From Hydnum rufescens UP504 (Eukaryota; Basidiomycota; Agaricomycetes; Cantharellales; Hydnaceae), in the NCBI GenBank assembly GCA_014904985.1, contig MU129028.1, positions 62,001 through 126,000 of the forward strand: a stretch of 64,000 nucleotides of DNA, in the 5' to 3' direction. This document shows, in pieces, positions 12,032-24,202 of the stretch (positions within the stretch are counted from its first letter, which is position 1; every line of letters starts with the position of its first letter). Under the pieces are notes generated by a model, which saw nothing but the letters and a program-made list of their open reading frames with translations, had not been told where the DNA came from and did no database searches. Position numbers and translations under genes: made by a program.

Positions 12032-14785
12032 TTAAGCGTACGCGCCGTACTGGCCACCACCTGTACTCGCCCCAGCACTCGAACCTGGTCTAGATGCCCC
12101 GGAAGTGGTGCCTATCCTAGGACCACTCCCCGCTGTGGCGGTGGGTGGACCACCCGCAACAGGTGTGTTCGGCTGGACTTTGCCATTGCCTTCCCCTGAG
12201 CTTCCACCCATCGTTGCAGAGGAACCCGCAGCTTTCGTCTTGCCCTTGGTAGTGGCACTGGGGCCTGAGGGAGGAGGTGCGGTTGGTGCAGGCGACTCAG
12301 AGAGCGATGCCTGATGATAGTGTATGAAGCGAGGCGGCCCTTGCTGATTCGTTCCCACATTCGGGCCATTTGTTGCGGGCGGTCGGACAGGAAGAGGGGC
12401 ATTACCACGGGGAGACGACGTAAAAGTGGGGAAGTGCGTTTGGGATTGCGGAGGAGGTGGAGCACTCATTGATTGCTGTGACTGGGGAGGGAGAAGATGC
12501 ATTGTACTCCTGGATGGTGGTTGCTGGGCCGGTTGTACAAATCCCTGGGTGGGATGGATCATTTGAGAAGGGGAAGACATGGAAGGAGAAGCCAGATGTG
12601 AGGGCCGATAATGAGACGGTGGTGTTTGCGCTTGGATCATGGGTGGTGGATTGTACGTCGGGGGAGGCACAGGTCGCTGTTGTGCTTGCTGCTGCTGATC
12701 TGTATGTCCTTGTGGTGGAGAATACGTCGCTGTTCGAGAAGATGGGGTTGGAGGGCCGGGCACGGCAGGTGGACCCGGGGGGCGGGATTCTTAGAGGGAA
12801 CCACAGCCGCCCAGCTCATTTTTATGGGAGATGAATCTCTAGATGGTGATTTTCGTTTTTTCCGAGTAGTTCCTGATTTGATTTTGAGGCTATTCGCCTT
12901 GAACAATATCATTTGCCTGTACGAGAATAGTCTATTTAATACCAACCGGAGGAGGCAATGAATATGACGAGAAACAAGAATGGACATACTTCGATCGCGA
13001 TGACCCGAACTGTGCGGCCACCCAATCCCAATCGACTTCTTGCTTCGGGTCATTGGCTTTGCTCTGCTCGACAAGGGTCTTGAGTTTCCGCGTTTCCTCA
13101 GTCGACCAATTTCCCGCTGAAAGATTAGCCGTCGCTGCTTTCATGCTATTGAAAACCGCGGCTTGCCCAGGGTGCAGAGCAGGGATAGGATGAGATTGGG
13201 GCTGGGGCTGAGAAGGAATGTCTGGATATCTAAGAGAACCATTGTGCGGCTGCGTATAAGGTACCTGATTTTGTTGCTGGTGTTCAGGTACCTGTTGTGC
13301 CGGCTGCTGTTGCTCCTGATCCTGATCCTGCTGCTGTCGGAGTGGGCGATGGAAATTCTCTTCTGTTCCCTCTCGCTGTTGGCCCGCCATTTGCTGCTGT
13401 TGATAAGGCTGGCTTGACGATGACTTGACAGATATTTGGGGGGAGGGTAGCATTGCATGAGCGAGCTGAGCACTTGAAGGGCCAGCAGAATGCGATGACA
13501 GTGCAGGCGAACGCGAAGGCCCACTGAGACTCGCTGGCACGTCTTGAACATGATTTATTCTCCCGGTCTGGTCAGGGACGTATGTCCCGGTGCCGTTCGT
13601 CGTCGGCCAGCGCACAGAACTTTGGTTATTAGTCTGAGCCTCCGCAACATTAGAGCCAAGTGAGTACGAGACTGTGGGAATCTCAGATGGTGAGGCCTGT
13701 AATGTCGAGGGCCGAACATCACCTCGGGGTGATACCCGCCACGGTGGTGGAGAAACTAGTTTGTTACCCAGATGGGGAACGGATTGGGAAAGGGATGCGG
13801 GATCATTGGGATGAAAATTCTCTGTGAAGGTTCCTGGATCTGCCATCTACATCGCAGTGAGTTGAGATCGCATGCGGAGCCGGTCAAGGAACACACCAAA
13901 GAATCGCAGAGAGCCTTCGCATCGGTGAGAATAGAAAGCGGACTAGACTTTTTGTTCGAGTGGAAGGCTTGAGCAAGCACAGAGGCCGGTGTCGCGTTCT
14001 ACAAGCGGGCGCACTGTGAGTTAGGTTTGTGTTGAACGACTCAATGGAGCGACGCTAACGATAAGATCACTGGCAGCCTGATAAAACTCGGAGCATAGAT
14101 TCATTGCTTTCCAATGAAACTCGTACAGACGATTGATGTCTATCTCATGAGCGACCGATCCACTCAAATGGAGCGAAGGTCTCGTGGACTGTTGTGATGG
14201 TCCGTACAGCAATGCTTGGGCCCGATGTGCTGCCTGAGACTCTAGGTGCGGTTGTGAATAAGTTGGTAGGTATGTTGATGGGCCGACAGTGGCGACATCA
14301 TATGGATGCGGTGCCTGGGCAGAAACCATGGCTTCGGCATTCACGTCAACCTTGGGACGTTTCGTTTTAGATCCTTTTGGTCGACCACGTTTTCGCTTCT
14401 CTCCAGCCACAGGACTCGAGTCTTCCTTGTTAGACGGGGGATCTGATGAAGGTTTTTCGGCGGAGGATTGAGGACCTTGCGTCTGTTGAGGCGGCGGTGG
14501 CGGCGGCGGTTGCTCCTGGGGCACTTGTTCTTGCGGCTGCTGCTGTTGCGGTTGTTGTTGGTGTTGGTGCTGCTGCTGCTGTTGCTGTTGCTGCTGTTGC
14601 GAGACATAATGTTGTTGGCTGGTGGCAGCTTGATAGCCTCCATTTGGGATGAGCGGGGAAGAATATGAAAAAGAGTCCCCAGCTTGCGTGGAATATGGGT
14701 ACGTGTGAGAGAGACTCTGCTGATACTGTGGCTGCTGCACGGAAGATTGGGATGTCATTTCGAAACTATTTGACGCACCGTTCAT
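12032..14785 (-). CDS. AT-hook and SANT/Myb-domain nuclear protein, with reading frame unresolved near 12.8 kb
   Basis: Probable DNA-binding transcription or chromatin factor. Exon 1 (14060-14785) has a poly-Gln stretch and one AT-hook, EKRKRGRPKGSK. Exon 2 (13897-13998) encodes NATPASVLAQAF...LTDAKALCDSL. A 50-nt intron then gives exon 3 (12990-13846), which ends in a SANT/Myb-like segment: NWSTEETRKLKTLV, then VDWDWVAAQFG. Exon 4 starts at 12916 and continues the domain (QMILFKANSLKIKSG). A long Pro/Gln/Ser tail ending GGGQYGAYA follows in another frame to the stop at 12032. I found no good intron linking exon 4 to that tail, so either a non-canonical splice or a frameshift is present. The gene faces VPS51 across 183 bp. 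Confidence 0.65.
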
Positions 14786-14968
14786 TAAGCTTTCCTAGCA
14801 GACTCGAAAGAACCAATCCTCACCAAAAAGATTACGAGCCCTATGGTAAATAGATTTGGTGGGAAATCGTCAGGATTGTATTGCACGGCTTGACCAAACG
14901 GGGTGTAGTCAAATAAACTGAAGCACAGGGCTCGGCGCTTGAACTGTCCTCGGGAGTTGCCGACACCC
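14786..14968. promoter_or_regulatory. Shared divergent promoter of the AT-hook/SANT gene and VPS51
   Basis: Only 183 bp separate the two proposed ATGs, which point away from each other, so both genes must take their promoters from this interval. No TATA box stands out. Confidence 0.45.
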
Positions 14969-15636
14969 ATGAACCAAAAGACCCTCTCTCCTCCACGAAG
15001 GCAATCTGAGCGTAAGGCGTCGGGAGGACGAGCGAGAGATCTACTACGACAACATTATGGATTGGGTGGACTACCTATTCCAGCCCCCACTGGTCTACCG
15101 AACGACCCTCTTGACATAGGTTGGCTCCGGTTCTCCTCAGGACGCGCCCGATGCTGATGAATGGTCAGACTCGCCAGCATTTAATGCAGAGGGATACTTC
15201 AATCAACTGGCTATTACCTCTTCCCTTCCCATTCTTCTTAAACGCGAAAATGAGCTAGCAGAGGGTAGTGTCCCATATCCCGCCACCAAAATGGGCTCTG
15301 AGAAATTTACAGAGATACGGCAGTTGAATGGCGAGCGACAGTCGCTCGTATACAACCACCATCATGAACTCATTGCTGCGAGCGACACTATTCGCGCCGT
15401 AAGTCAATCCTAGCACTCCAGTGACTCATGCCCCTCTCTCGCTTATCCTTGTTTGGCGATCGCAGATGAAATCGAGAGCGGAGAACGTCGATGCAGACCT
15501 TGAAAAGCTCAAAGCTGCTTTTTCAGAGATTTCGCGAATCGGCGCCAAGTTGTCTGTCGAAATCGGCTCTGGGGAGAAGAAACAGCTTGAGACTCCTGCA
15601 GTAGATGATCGTGATAATGCATCTTCCCGGGCATAA
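14969..15636 (+). CDS. VPS51: Vps51, GARP/EARP tethering complex subunit (short fungal form)
   Basis: Subunit of the Golgi-associated retrograde protein complex, which tethers endosome-derived vesicles at the trans-Golgi. Exons are 14969-15119, 15169-15264, 15313-15398 and 15466-15636, giving 504 nt and 167 residues. The conserved N-terminal Vps51 block is complete: RARDLLRQHYGLG, DPLDIDSPAFNAEGYF, LLKRENELAEEIRQLNGERQ, SLVYNHHHELIAASDTIR, MKSRAENVDADLEKLKAAF. The splice that restores DIDSPAFN uses a 49-nt intron. A nearer AG would break the frame. Fungal Vps51 is often this short, unlike animal Vps51, which has a long C-terminal region. The final part is a predicted coiled coil. Confidence 0.92.
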
Positions 15637-15709
15637 TTAATAAGTACGTGGAGATGTACAACACTAGACACAATAATACAGCAATGGGGGACCGCTTAAG
15701 CACCAGGCA

Positions 15710-16467
15710 TCATACACGATACATCCCTTCTCGACCGTTCAGGCCCCTCGTCGTCCTCCGAGGATTCCGTAATGCTTCAGGGGGTATATATGGCGTGTCT
15801 GAACCATATCCATTGCCAGTTGTCCCAGCAGGCGACGCCGGGATATTCCCATTCGAGTAAGGATACGTTGTTTGCAGAAGGTCGCGGTACGAGCCAGCAG
15901 CCTCGAGCATAATGCTTTGGTGTTGTGGCTGGTTCTGGTGCATTTGAGAGGCGACTGTGAAGTGGGCGGCGTCTTGCCGTGCTTGCACCTGTTGGCCTGC
16001 TACCGATCGAACTCGCTCTTTTTCTTTTTCTTTATGAATGGCCAAGAGCGGCGTCGAGTCGTAGTACACCCCTGAATTGTGGTCTACCATGAACCTGCAG
16101 GGAAAGGGGGTAAGCAGTCGAACAGGGATTATAGGGAAGGCGTAACACCGACTGTTGGGTGACCACATCCCATTGCGGTCCTCGTTGTGCACGAGCAGTG
16201 AGAAGCAAGCTATTCCAATCCGAAGAACTCTCCTGAAACCAGTTCAAATGTATGCATTCAAAACGGAGCCTTTTTTGGAGGATTTGCCAGTAAACTTGCC
16301 ATCTCAGCTTCAGTTTTGCGAGAATGGGATGTGACAAGTGTTTTGCCACGTTTCTTTGCCAGCGTACGGGCCGTCTTCAGGACCAAGCGAGAAGGCACGG
16401 GTCCTCCATGGCGGGGAGCAAGAAGCACGATGTGCTGCGTTCTCCTGGAATGCGTCGTGGTCTTCAT
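15710..16467 (-). CDS. Unknown protein, low-complexity C terminus
   Basis: Not recognised. An exon from about 16074 down to 15710 reads FMVDHNSGVYYDSTPLLAI, a short Lys/Glu/Arg-rich stretch, then a Gln/His-rich and Gly/Pro-rich tail ending GLNGREGMYRV. An upstream exon near 16130-16250 (LLLTARAQRGPQWDVVTQQ) joins it across a 50-60 nt intron with donor GTCGGT or GTGTTA. Further upstream two frames are open and the start (about 16467) is a guess. The gene is convergent with VPS51 and divergent from SNU66, which leaves about 118 bp for the two promoters. Confidence 0.4.
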
Positions 16468-16584
16468 CCGTAGCGGCGTAGCCCGAGCTTCTAAGTCAAT
16501 TGAATCCGGGAACCGGCAAATCCCGCTACTGAGCCCGCTCTCGCACTAAGTTCTTTGGGTCGTTGACTACACTGAACCGCTACG

Positions 16585-19500
16585 ATGGAGTCCTCCATTT
16601 CACTTGAGGAGACCAACAAGATTCGTGTCCGCCTGGGCCTGAAGCCCCTTGTGGATGACGGTGCTCCGGTTGACACGAAAGAAAAGGAGGCTAATGACAA
16701 CTTCGCTGCGAACAAAGAGCGGGAGCTTCAAGCCAAAAAGAAAAGGTAATCCGTCTTAGCTGTGCATATGCATCTCCCCTTTTAACTTTTCCCTTCTGTC
16801 TCTGTCCACAGCGAGATAGTGACCCGGATCGAAAAGTAAGTCCACGCTCCCCTTGGCCGTGAGAGTACTTCCAATCCTTTCTTCTCTTCTCTCAGATCCT
16901 TGAGGAGCCTTCCACTGACTGCGAACATGTCATCTTCGTACCCTGATACAGGAGCCGGAACAAACGCGAACTCAACCGAAAGCTTGTCGGTGCAACTCTC
17001 GGCGATGCTGACGACGATGTAGATGACACCGTAAAATGGATCAAGAAGAGCAAGAAACGCGAGAAAGAGTTGGCGGCCAAGCGGAGTGCTGAGATAGACG
17101 GCCTGGACAAACTTTACCAGGAGTACACTGAAAGTTGGTACTACAGGTTTCACCATCTAGTGATAAAAACTTAATATGTCTTGCATTTTAATCACAGAGG
17201 ACCTTGCTGGGCTCAAGGTCAGCCATGACTTGGACGCACTCCAGGAGGGCGAAGATCGCATACTTACTCTGAAAGATAGTCGGATTTTGGACAATGAAGG
17301 TAGATGATTTTCATCTTCGGCCTACGTGGACTCGGGCACTAACTTAACCATGTCGATTTTCAATGTCCCCAGAGGATGAGCTCCATAACGTGGAACTGGC
17401 GGAAGCAGAGAAAGACGCAAAACGCCATGAGCTCAAAACAAAACGGCGCGATTACACTGGCTATGATGACGACGAATTTGAGCCTGGCATGCAGGGAACG
17501 AAACGGGCTGTTCTCGCAAAGTATGATGAAGACATCGATGGCCCTACTAGAACTGTTGGTTCTCTTTGGACAGGCTGCTTTGTAAGAGTTACTAACGGTT
17601 TCCCTAGGACTTTCGCCTTGGGGGAGGAGCACCGGTGGGGTCTGTTGAACGTCCCGCCAAGGTGGATACGGGCACCACGATATCCGTCAATAAGTCCCTA
17701 CTTTCGATTGATTACACCAGTGCGTCCTTTCCTATTCAGAATCACCCAATGAACTTACATCTGGTGATCATGCAGAAAACATCGGGACTTCAGATTATCT
17801 ACAAGAGGGTGACATAGGGTTCAAGAAACCGAAGGTTTTTTTTTTTTTTGTTTGTTATTTCCAGTATGAGACTCACTCATCTGCCGGGCAGACTAAGAAG
17901 AAAAGATCAACGCGAAGGCCCGCTGAAACCGAAGTTGCACCTTTGGCAGAAATCCCAGCAACGAATCTCGCAGGTGAGGATGCCATTGGGATGGAGATCG
18001 ACGTCAAGCCAGAACTTCCAAATTTGGATACAAATTTCGTCGATGATGACGATCTCCAGGCTGTCCTCGCTCGATCGAGGAGACGGAAGGTGCGAAAGTT
18101 GAAGACGAGTCCCGAAGAGATTGCAACTAAAGGTCTGCTGCGTCGTTGCGCGTGATCGATTCTCTCATGCCCAAACTAAATGTTGTTCCAGTTGCTGCAG
18201 AACGTGCTGCGGAGGAAGAGACGCAAAAACTCGGACAAGAAACTACCGACAAGACCGAGAATGATGGTTTGACTTTCGACGACACGTCGGAGTTCGTCCG
18301 TGCTATCTCATACACGCCCGCACCCCTGAGGGACTCGATCATCATCAAGATCGATACCAGTCATATGCATGACGCCGATGAGGATAATGACCAACGCGAG
18401 GCTGGGGACGAAATACTCACAGAGCTCGAAGCGGATGCCATTAAAGAAGAAGAGATGGAAGAAGAAGATGAAACCGATGCGATGCTCAGGACGATCGAAG
18501 ATGCCATCAAAAGTTCTGAAGTCAAGACAGAGGGTAACGAAGGCCCTCCAGCTGACCAAGTGCGCTCCTTGATTATCCTTTTCGACGTCGTTCTTGACTC
18601 AAAGTTCGTGATGAAAACAGATCGGTACATCTAATGAGCAAACATTTGGTGCTGGTATGGCCTCTACCCTCAATATCTTGCGGCAACAAGGCATCATCCC
18701 CCCTCCGTCCAGCGAAACACGCGAGCGTGAGCACACGCAGCTGAACAGGGATCGCTGGCTCGCCGAACACCGATATCGCCTTGCTCAGCGTGAGCTCGAG
18801 CGTCTCCGATCCCGAAGCACGGGTAAAGATCAAGCAACGCGAGAGTACGAGAATCGACAACGCGAGCAACAAGAGGCCCGTGAGGCACTCGAGGCTTTCA
18901 AAGATTACAAGCCCGACGTGGACATCAAGTACCATGACGAGTTTGGACGAGTACTCACAACCAAGGAGGCGTGGAAGGCGCTTTCACATAAATTCCATGG
19001 GAAAGGCTCCGGTCGCATGAAGACCGAGAAACGGCTCAAGAGGATTGCTGAAGAGAAGAAGCGGGAGGCAATGGGAAGTGGCGATACGCCTCTCAGCATG
19101 AATGCCGCCTTCCAAATCCGCCAGGAGAGAGCGGGCCAAGCCCACATGGTATTGTCTGTTGGCAATCGAGGGTAAGTGCGATCCTGTCCAATCGCCCAGA
19201 GACATCCTCACCTGTGATGTCCCAGAGCCGTTCCCCAAGCGACTGAATTCCTCGATTCCGGGCTCATATCAAAGAAGGAGAAGGGGAAGGGGAAGAAGAA
19301 AGATACGTCGAAGGGTATAACTCCGGCAATAGACATGACTGGATTCACTGCAACAACGCTCCCTGGTTCGGGTACCCCCCTAGGCGCCAATATCTCCTCT
19401 GGAGCGGTTATATCGGCGCTACCGACAACCTCATCCGATTCCCCAGGGCCGGGGGCCAAGTCTGGTTTTACGCGTGTTATAGGCGAAACATCGGGAGGGG

Positions 19501-19634
19501 TGTCTGGGGCTGCATCTCCTGGGTCCATCGAGGATCGGGGTAAGGTGCAGTTTGGCTTTGGCTCTTTTGGTTCGACACAGAAGCGAAAGGCAGTCGAGGA
19601 TGGAGATGATGGCCCGGCAGCTAAGAGACGTTAA
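16585..19634 (+). CDS. SNU66: SART-1 family tri-snRNP protein (Snu66)
   Basis: Component of the U4/U6.U5 tri-snRNP needed for spliceosome activation in the nucleus. The N terminus, SISLEETNKIRVRLGLKPL, is the conserved SART-1 start. Short exons follow with REIVTRIEK, RNKRELNRKLVGATLGD, DDTVKWIKKSKKREKELA, then DYTGYDDDEFE and KRAVLAKYDEDIDG. The central acidic region gives TFDDTSEFVRAI. The C-terminal third carries GMASTLNILRQQGII and DIKYHDEFGRVLTTKEAWKALSHKFHGKG, the most conserved SART-1 segment. The stop follows QKRKAVEDGDDGPAAKRR, a plausible nuclear localisation signal. At least ten introns of about 45-80 nt interrupt the gene. It appears intact. Confidence 0.93.
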
Positions 19635-19780
19635 ATCGAGATCCCAATTTCTTTCACTATGTATCTTATTCACCACTGTCTCCTTTGTACTGCCTTCACA
19701 TTCATGTCATACACTTGGACTGTCACTGTGACCCGTGTAATGCTACGTGACACTCGGTCCTCTTCCCATCGCAAGATCAA

Positions 19781-21389
19781 ATGGCATCCATAGATCAGAC
19801 TGAAGAAGCCGAGGTAGACAATGCACCACCCTCTGGCGGCCTCCCGGTACACTTCGATCCACCACTTTGGGCCCAGAGGATACGGATGGATACTGGGTCA
19901 ATTGCGCCGTAAACCAGTGAGAAAGGTATGCACAAGTCTTACGAGGATCTCCTCCTACGACGTTGAAGGCGACTTGTTTCCCTCAAAGATCCTTGATCTG
20001 GGTTGTGGTGAGGGAACGCTCTTGCGTTTCTTAACCGAGCCTGCGAGTGTGATCTACAACGACGCGGAGCCTCTGAATCCAGATTGGACATCGCGCCAAT
20101 TACACCCCTCTCTCTTGAGTGGCCTAGATGTGCATCTTCCCTCACTCCAAGAAGCGATCTCACATACGGCTCCACGAACGTATGAGCCTGGCAGACCCCG
20201 ATATGTCACTGGGGTGCCGCGTTGGGATGAACTTAAAGTGCAGATATGGCACGGGGCTCTGGAGACGATAAATGAAGAGTTTGTTGATGAGCATGAATGC
20301 TTCGTAGCCACAGAGGTGTACGTACACTCAATCCAATATGAACTTGGGTTCCACAACTTAATATGGGCTATTATCGCACGCGTCGTGCATTTCGGTACAC
20401 AATTCTGCTATTGCAATTGGTTCGATTGCGAAATTTGTTTTTCTAGTGTCGAGCATTTGCCTTCCGAAATCCTGGATCAATTCTTCCCCGTGATATTAGG
20501 GTACTATCGCCCTCCACTGCTCTTGCTAACTACACCAAATTATGACTTTAACGCGTTGTTCACGGCACCTGGTCACACTCGATCAGGGTATCCGGACCCT
20601 ACAGGAGATACACATAGAATCTTTCGGCATGATGACCATAAACGCGAATGGACCGTTTCGGAATGGCGGACCTGGTGCGAAACTGGCGCGTACACATATG
20701 GATACGAGATAGAGGTCGGGGCCCTTGGTGTTCCGATCGAAGACGATCCTTTTGGAAGAACAGCATTTGAAGTCGGCAAAGCGAGTCTCACCGCTGTCTT
20801 TCGACGCCTTGACGATCGGCCTCGAGTGCGGCCCGTCGTCCAATCTCAATCTGGTGGGAGTGGTAGCTCCGGGGTGAAGCACGTTCTCGTGGCTGAGCAC
20901 ATCCACCATGCGCATTCGGGCGCTGGGCAGCCTATGGAAGCGGAAGAGATTCGGAATCGGGTCAAGGCGGTCCTGTCTACGCACACAACCAACGAATTAG
21001 ACGTGGAGTCGATCTGGATATCTCGGGACGTCGACGTGGCCTGTGGAGGGTCTGTGCCAGCGCTAATATCGGCGCTGCTGCAGAGCGATCCGGATGGCTC
21101 GGAGCCAGAGTGGGAGATCACGGAGGGGGGTCGGGATATGCTGAATTGGTTAGTTTTGTGGAAGAATTGGGTGATGCCGAAAGAAGAAGATTCCCGAGGT
21201 ATGTGGGACCAAGGTGGATCAGAAGACGAAGAGTTAGATTGGCGGACTCATGGAGAGGGCGTGGAGGAAGAGGATGCAAGTCATTCATGGCCGGAGCCGG
21301 CAACCGTCACAGACGATTGGTGGCCGAGTCCAACGGCGGCATGGGAAAGCGATACCCCTCAACAACTTCCAATAATCACGCAGCTTTAA
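19781..21389 (+). CDS. HEN1: HEN1-type small-RNA 3'-end 2'-O-methyltransferase, with a frame break in the first exon
   Basis: Predicted to methylate the 2'-OH at the 3' end of small RNAs, protecting them from tailing and decay. The SAM-binding motif is KILDLGCGEGTLLRFL. The metal-site motif EVVEHLP is made by splicing out 20319-20446, and LLLTTPNYDFN and FRHDDHKREWT follow. Together these supply the Glu/Glu/His/His set of HEN1 enzymes. A 63-nt intron (19926-19988) precedes motif I. The ATG at 19781 opens EEAEVDNAPPSGGLPVHFDPPLWAQR in one frame, but the homologous continuation GWILGQLRRKP lies in another, with no intron-sized gap near 19880. The ATG at 19821 would keep one frame but gives an unlikely N terminus. 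A sequencing or real indel is possible. No La-motif or dsRBD is present, as in other short forms. Confidence 0.82.
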
Positions 21390-21533
21390 AAGAGACGCCC
21401 ATGTTGCACAGGTGTAATCGAGCCTCAAATCGTAAATAAATACACGGCTAACGCTCTAAATAGGGAGCAGTAAGCATGCAATGGCATTATTTGAATAATA
21501 GTAATGATGCACAATATAACGCAAGAGCAGTGC

Positions 21534-21861
21534 TCAGGAATGTTCCAATCGTACGTTGTTTCTTTTAGGAGCTGGAAACCGCAGTGAGATAAACCTCGTG
21601 TACCTCGTTGAGCAGAGCACACACCGATGAGAGGATGCAATTGCGCGAGATAGGTGATCGACCACATGAGGTAACAACATGTCAACGCAAGGAGGATACT
21701 GGTTCGAACCAAACTATCGTGCGAAATTTCTCAGTCCCCTGTGCATAATATTGGACTTCAAGTACGCACGTTTGTTGGGGGCCCTTCGGAACTACAAGCC
21801 AGCCAAAGGCACCAAGAAGAACTGCGACGACAAAGACAAAGGCCACGGTGTACCCGCTCAT
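21534..21861 (-). CDS. VMA9: V-type proton ATPase subunit e
   Basis: Small Vo-sector membrane subunit needed for assembly and activity of the vacuolar proton pump. Exons are 21770-21861, 21625-21713 and 21571 down to 21534, giving 219 nt and 72 residues, close to the usual 70-80. Two membrane helices are clear: SGYTVAFVFVVAVLLGAFGW with VVPKGPQQT, then TSILLALTCCYLMWSITYLA followed by QLHPLIAPKRNN. Introns are 56 and 53 nt. The gene is easily missed because each exon is under 100 nt. It shares a 96-bp divergent promoter with the C3HC zinc-finger gene. Confidence 0.93.
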
Positions 21862-21957
21862 TCCACAAAGAGTCAAAGTCGCCTGCTTTTGGTTTCGGCA
21901 AACTCCGCAATTAATCAAGAACACGCTGTTCCTACCTGTTGGACATTGCCTAAATTT
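21862..21957. promoter_or_regulatory. Divergent promoter of VMA9 and the C3HC zinc-finger gene
   Basis: Only 96 bp lie between the two ATGs, which point away from each other. Confidence 0.45.
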
Positions 21958-23972
21958 ATGTCCATGAGCACCCCGAACACACCACGAATAACGAAAGTGG
22001 GTGCAGGACCACCTTCCTGACACCTCCCTTCTCTGAATTTCTTCCGCTCCTTCAGCGAAAGCTGGACGACGCAATCTCAATTTTGGACTCTGCGGTCCAT
22101 GACCCCAACGTTCCCGATAGCACGTATCAAAAAGACACGGGGCCGAGCCCCACGAAACGAGCAACGACGGCCAAGTCAATTTACGCCAGTCTCTCCAAGT
22201 ATGGCTTCAGAAACAAGGAAAAGTCTACAGAGTTGGTCCCCGTCCAATTTAATCATTAGTCTTGTACTCAGGGTCTCATTGGTTTATCCAGAAAGGCAGG
22301 CCCTTCTCGTACCCCAATGTTAACTTCCCTACTCCACCGATCTCGCTCAAAGTCCTTATCCCGACCAGTATCACATCCCCCTCCAATCCACCCCACGATC
22401 TCACACCCGCAACCTCTGGCCTCCAGACCGCCATATCGCCCAACTTCTACCATCGACTTTCTCGCCCGCCTAGCCACCTTCAGACTAGCGACGTATCGCG
22501 ACAAGCCTCGTGGCACCGATGCGGTGGCTGCTTCTCGGTGTGGATGGAAAAACGAAGGACCGGACCGCCTTGTTTGTGACAATTGCTCTGCTGCGTGGGT
22601 CGTGGGCTCTACGGCCGGTATGAGTCGTGATGCTGGTAAATATTTTCATTAGTACCATAGGCGATCTCTGTCATATGACCATTTCCACCCTCCCGAACAG
22701 CAAGCACTCTTACGGAACGACAACGCGCTTCTATGGTCACTTCACACAAGGAATCTTGTCCTTGGCGCAAGCGGCAGTGCGATGGTGAGAAATTTATTTA
22801 AACTCCACGCGTCTTACCTCATTTGGGAATGTGGCATTAGAATCCATCTACCGAGTCCCCCTGAAAGGATCCACCGCTCTTGCCCGAGAGGTCGCTGCGC
22901 GCGCTAGAGCCATGACACCCCATGTTCAAAATGTATCAGTAAAACACCCGTTGGTAGGTCGTGTAACCGCGCAAGGCTATCCATCGTTAACATTTCGCAC
23001 AGACGCCTTCTCAACTGATGAATCTCATTTCAATGATTACGTCCCTACCCAGAACGGTTATGGATGTCGCTCAGCCTTCTGAGAGCGGCGAGATATGCCA
23101 GACTAGCCTTGTGTTATCTTTATTCGGTTGGGAACCCTGGTCAGTGACCATATCGTCTAACTCGGTCCGAAGAGCATCATACACCCAATCCCTCTCACGT
23201 GCTACGTCCGTTACGGTTAGTCGAGGACCATCGTTGGTACGGGTTTCGAATGGAGTCCGACCTTCCGTGGACAACGCCAGCACCTCCGGGAGTGTTATTT
23301 CGCCGCCCAGTCCTACTAGTTCTCCCACTACGCCTGATGACAAAGACTTCACACTCTCCTGTCCCCTTTGCCAGCGGCGTCTTGGACTCTGGGCCTTCCG
23401 CTCTTCGCCAGCTTCGAGTGAAGATCAACACGCAGTCTTCAACGGTCATGGAGGCACTAATGGGGATACAGCGCCTTGCGTCCCGTCGTCTCCGCCAACT
23501 CGGCATGCCTCGCTTAGTTCACATCCACGACGACCTATGAATCCCCGTCCACTAGATGTCGTGAAGGAGCATCGATCGTTCTGTCCATACGTCGCACGAT
23601 CAACACCTCTCCCATCCTTCCCCTCTATTATGGCTAGAGCAGCACTGCGCCTGGTGGTGCTACAACGAGTGCTGCGGGGGCCTCGGATGAGACGCTGGTT
23701 GAAGGGTGGCGAGCAGTACTGAATGTTGTAGGTCGTGCAGGTCTCGGAGCTCGAAGGCGTCGCAGTGATATATTTGGACCACTGCCAACAACTGATACCG
23801 TGGAGGAAGGGCAAGAGACTGCGGAGGTGGATAGTATGGTGGAAAGCGTCAAGCGCGGCGGTGTAAGTCCCTTCAGTCACCTTGATTTATGTTATTACGC
23901 GTTGCTGATGTGTTCCATGTCTATCGTCAGAGCAAAGAGCTGTTGCGTTATGTCAAGGGGTTGCTCGGATGA
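21958..23972 (+). CDS. C3HC zinc-finger/Rsm1-like nuclear protein (NIPA family)
   Basis: The family includes human NIPA/ZC3HC1 (nuclear basket, F-box-like) and yeast Pml39/fission yeast Rsm1 (mRNA export). The first exon (ATG 21958 or 21964, MSTPNTPRITK) joins by a 63-nt intron to RKLDDAISILDSAVHDPNVP. The C3HC domain starts with STIDFLARLATFRLATYRDK and continues CGWKNEGPDRLVCDNCSAAW, with His-containing lines near 22680-22760 (DHFHPPEQQ, LLWSLHTRNLVLG). The Rsm1-type second half gives FTLSCPLCQRRLGLWAF and, about 80 residues on, LDVVKEHRSFCPYV. The last exon ends KELLRYVKGLLG. Exons between 22780 and 23330 are only roughly placed. Confidence 0.8.
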
Positions 23973-24202
23973 CTAGTTCGGCACACCTGTCTGAATATTC
24001 GTGGCAGCATCTCATCTTGGTCGCGCGAAGCCTTTCACTAAAAGTGTTTTTGATGGGTTAACTTGACTTCGTTCCACTCTTCCATTTCATCCTGAGAATC
24101 ATCCATGTGGCAGCCCCTGAAACTGCCTTCTTGTAATGCATTCCATTCCATAACATGTCTAGAGCAATATTGGAAGTGTCCGGAAAGATATCTAAAAATT
24201 AT

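Noticed and set aside
21682..22179. 165-codon minus-strand frame as one protein
   Set aside because: Only the part from 21861 down is coding (VMA9 exon 1). The upstream part overlaps the first exons of the divergent C3HC gene and has no ATG support.
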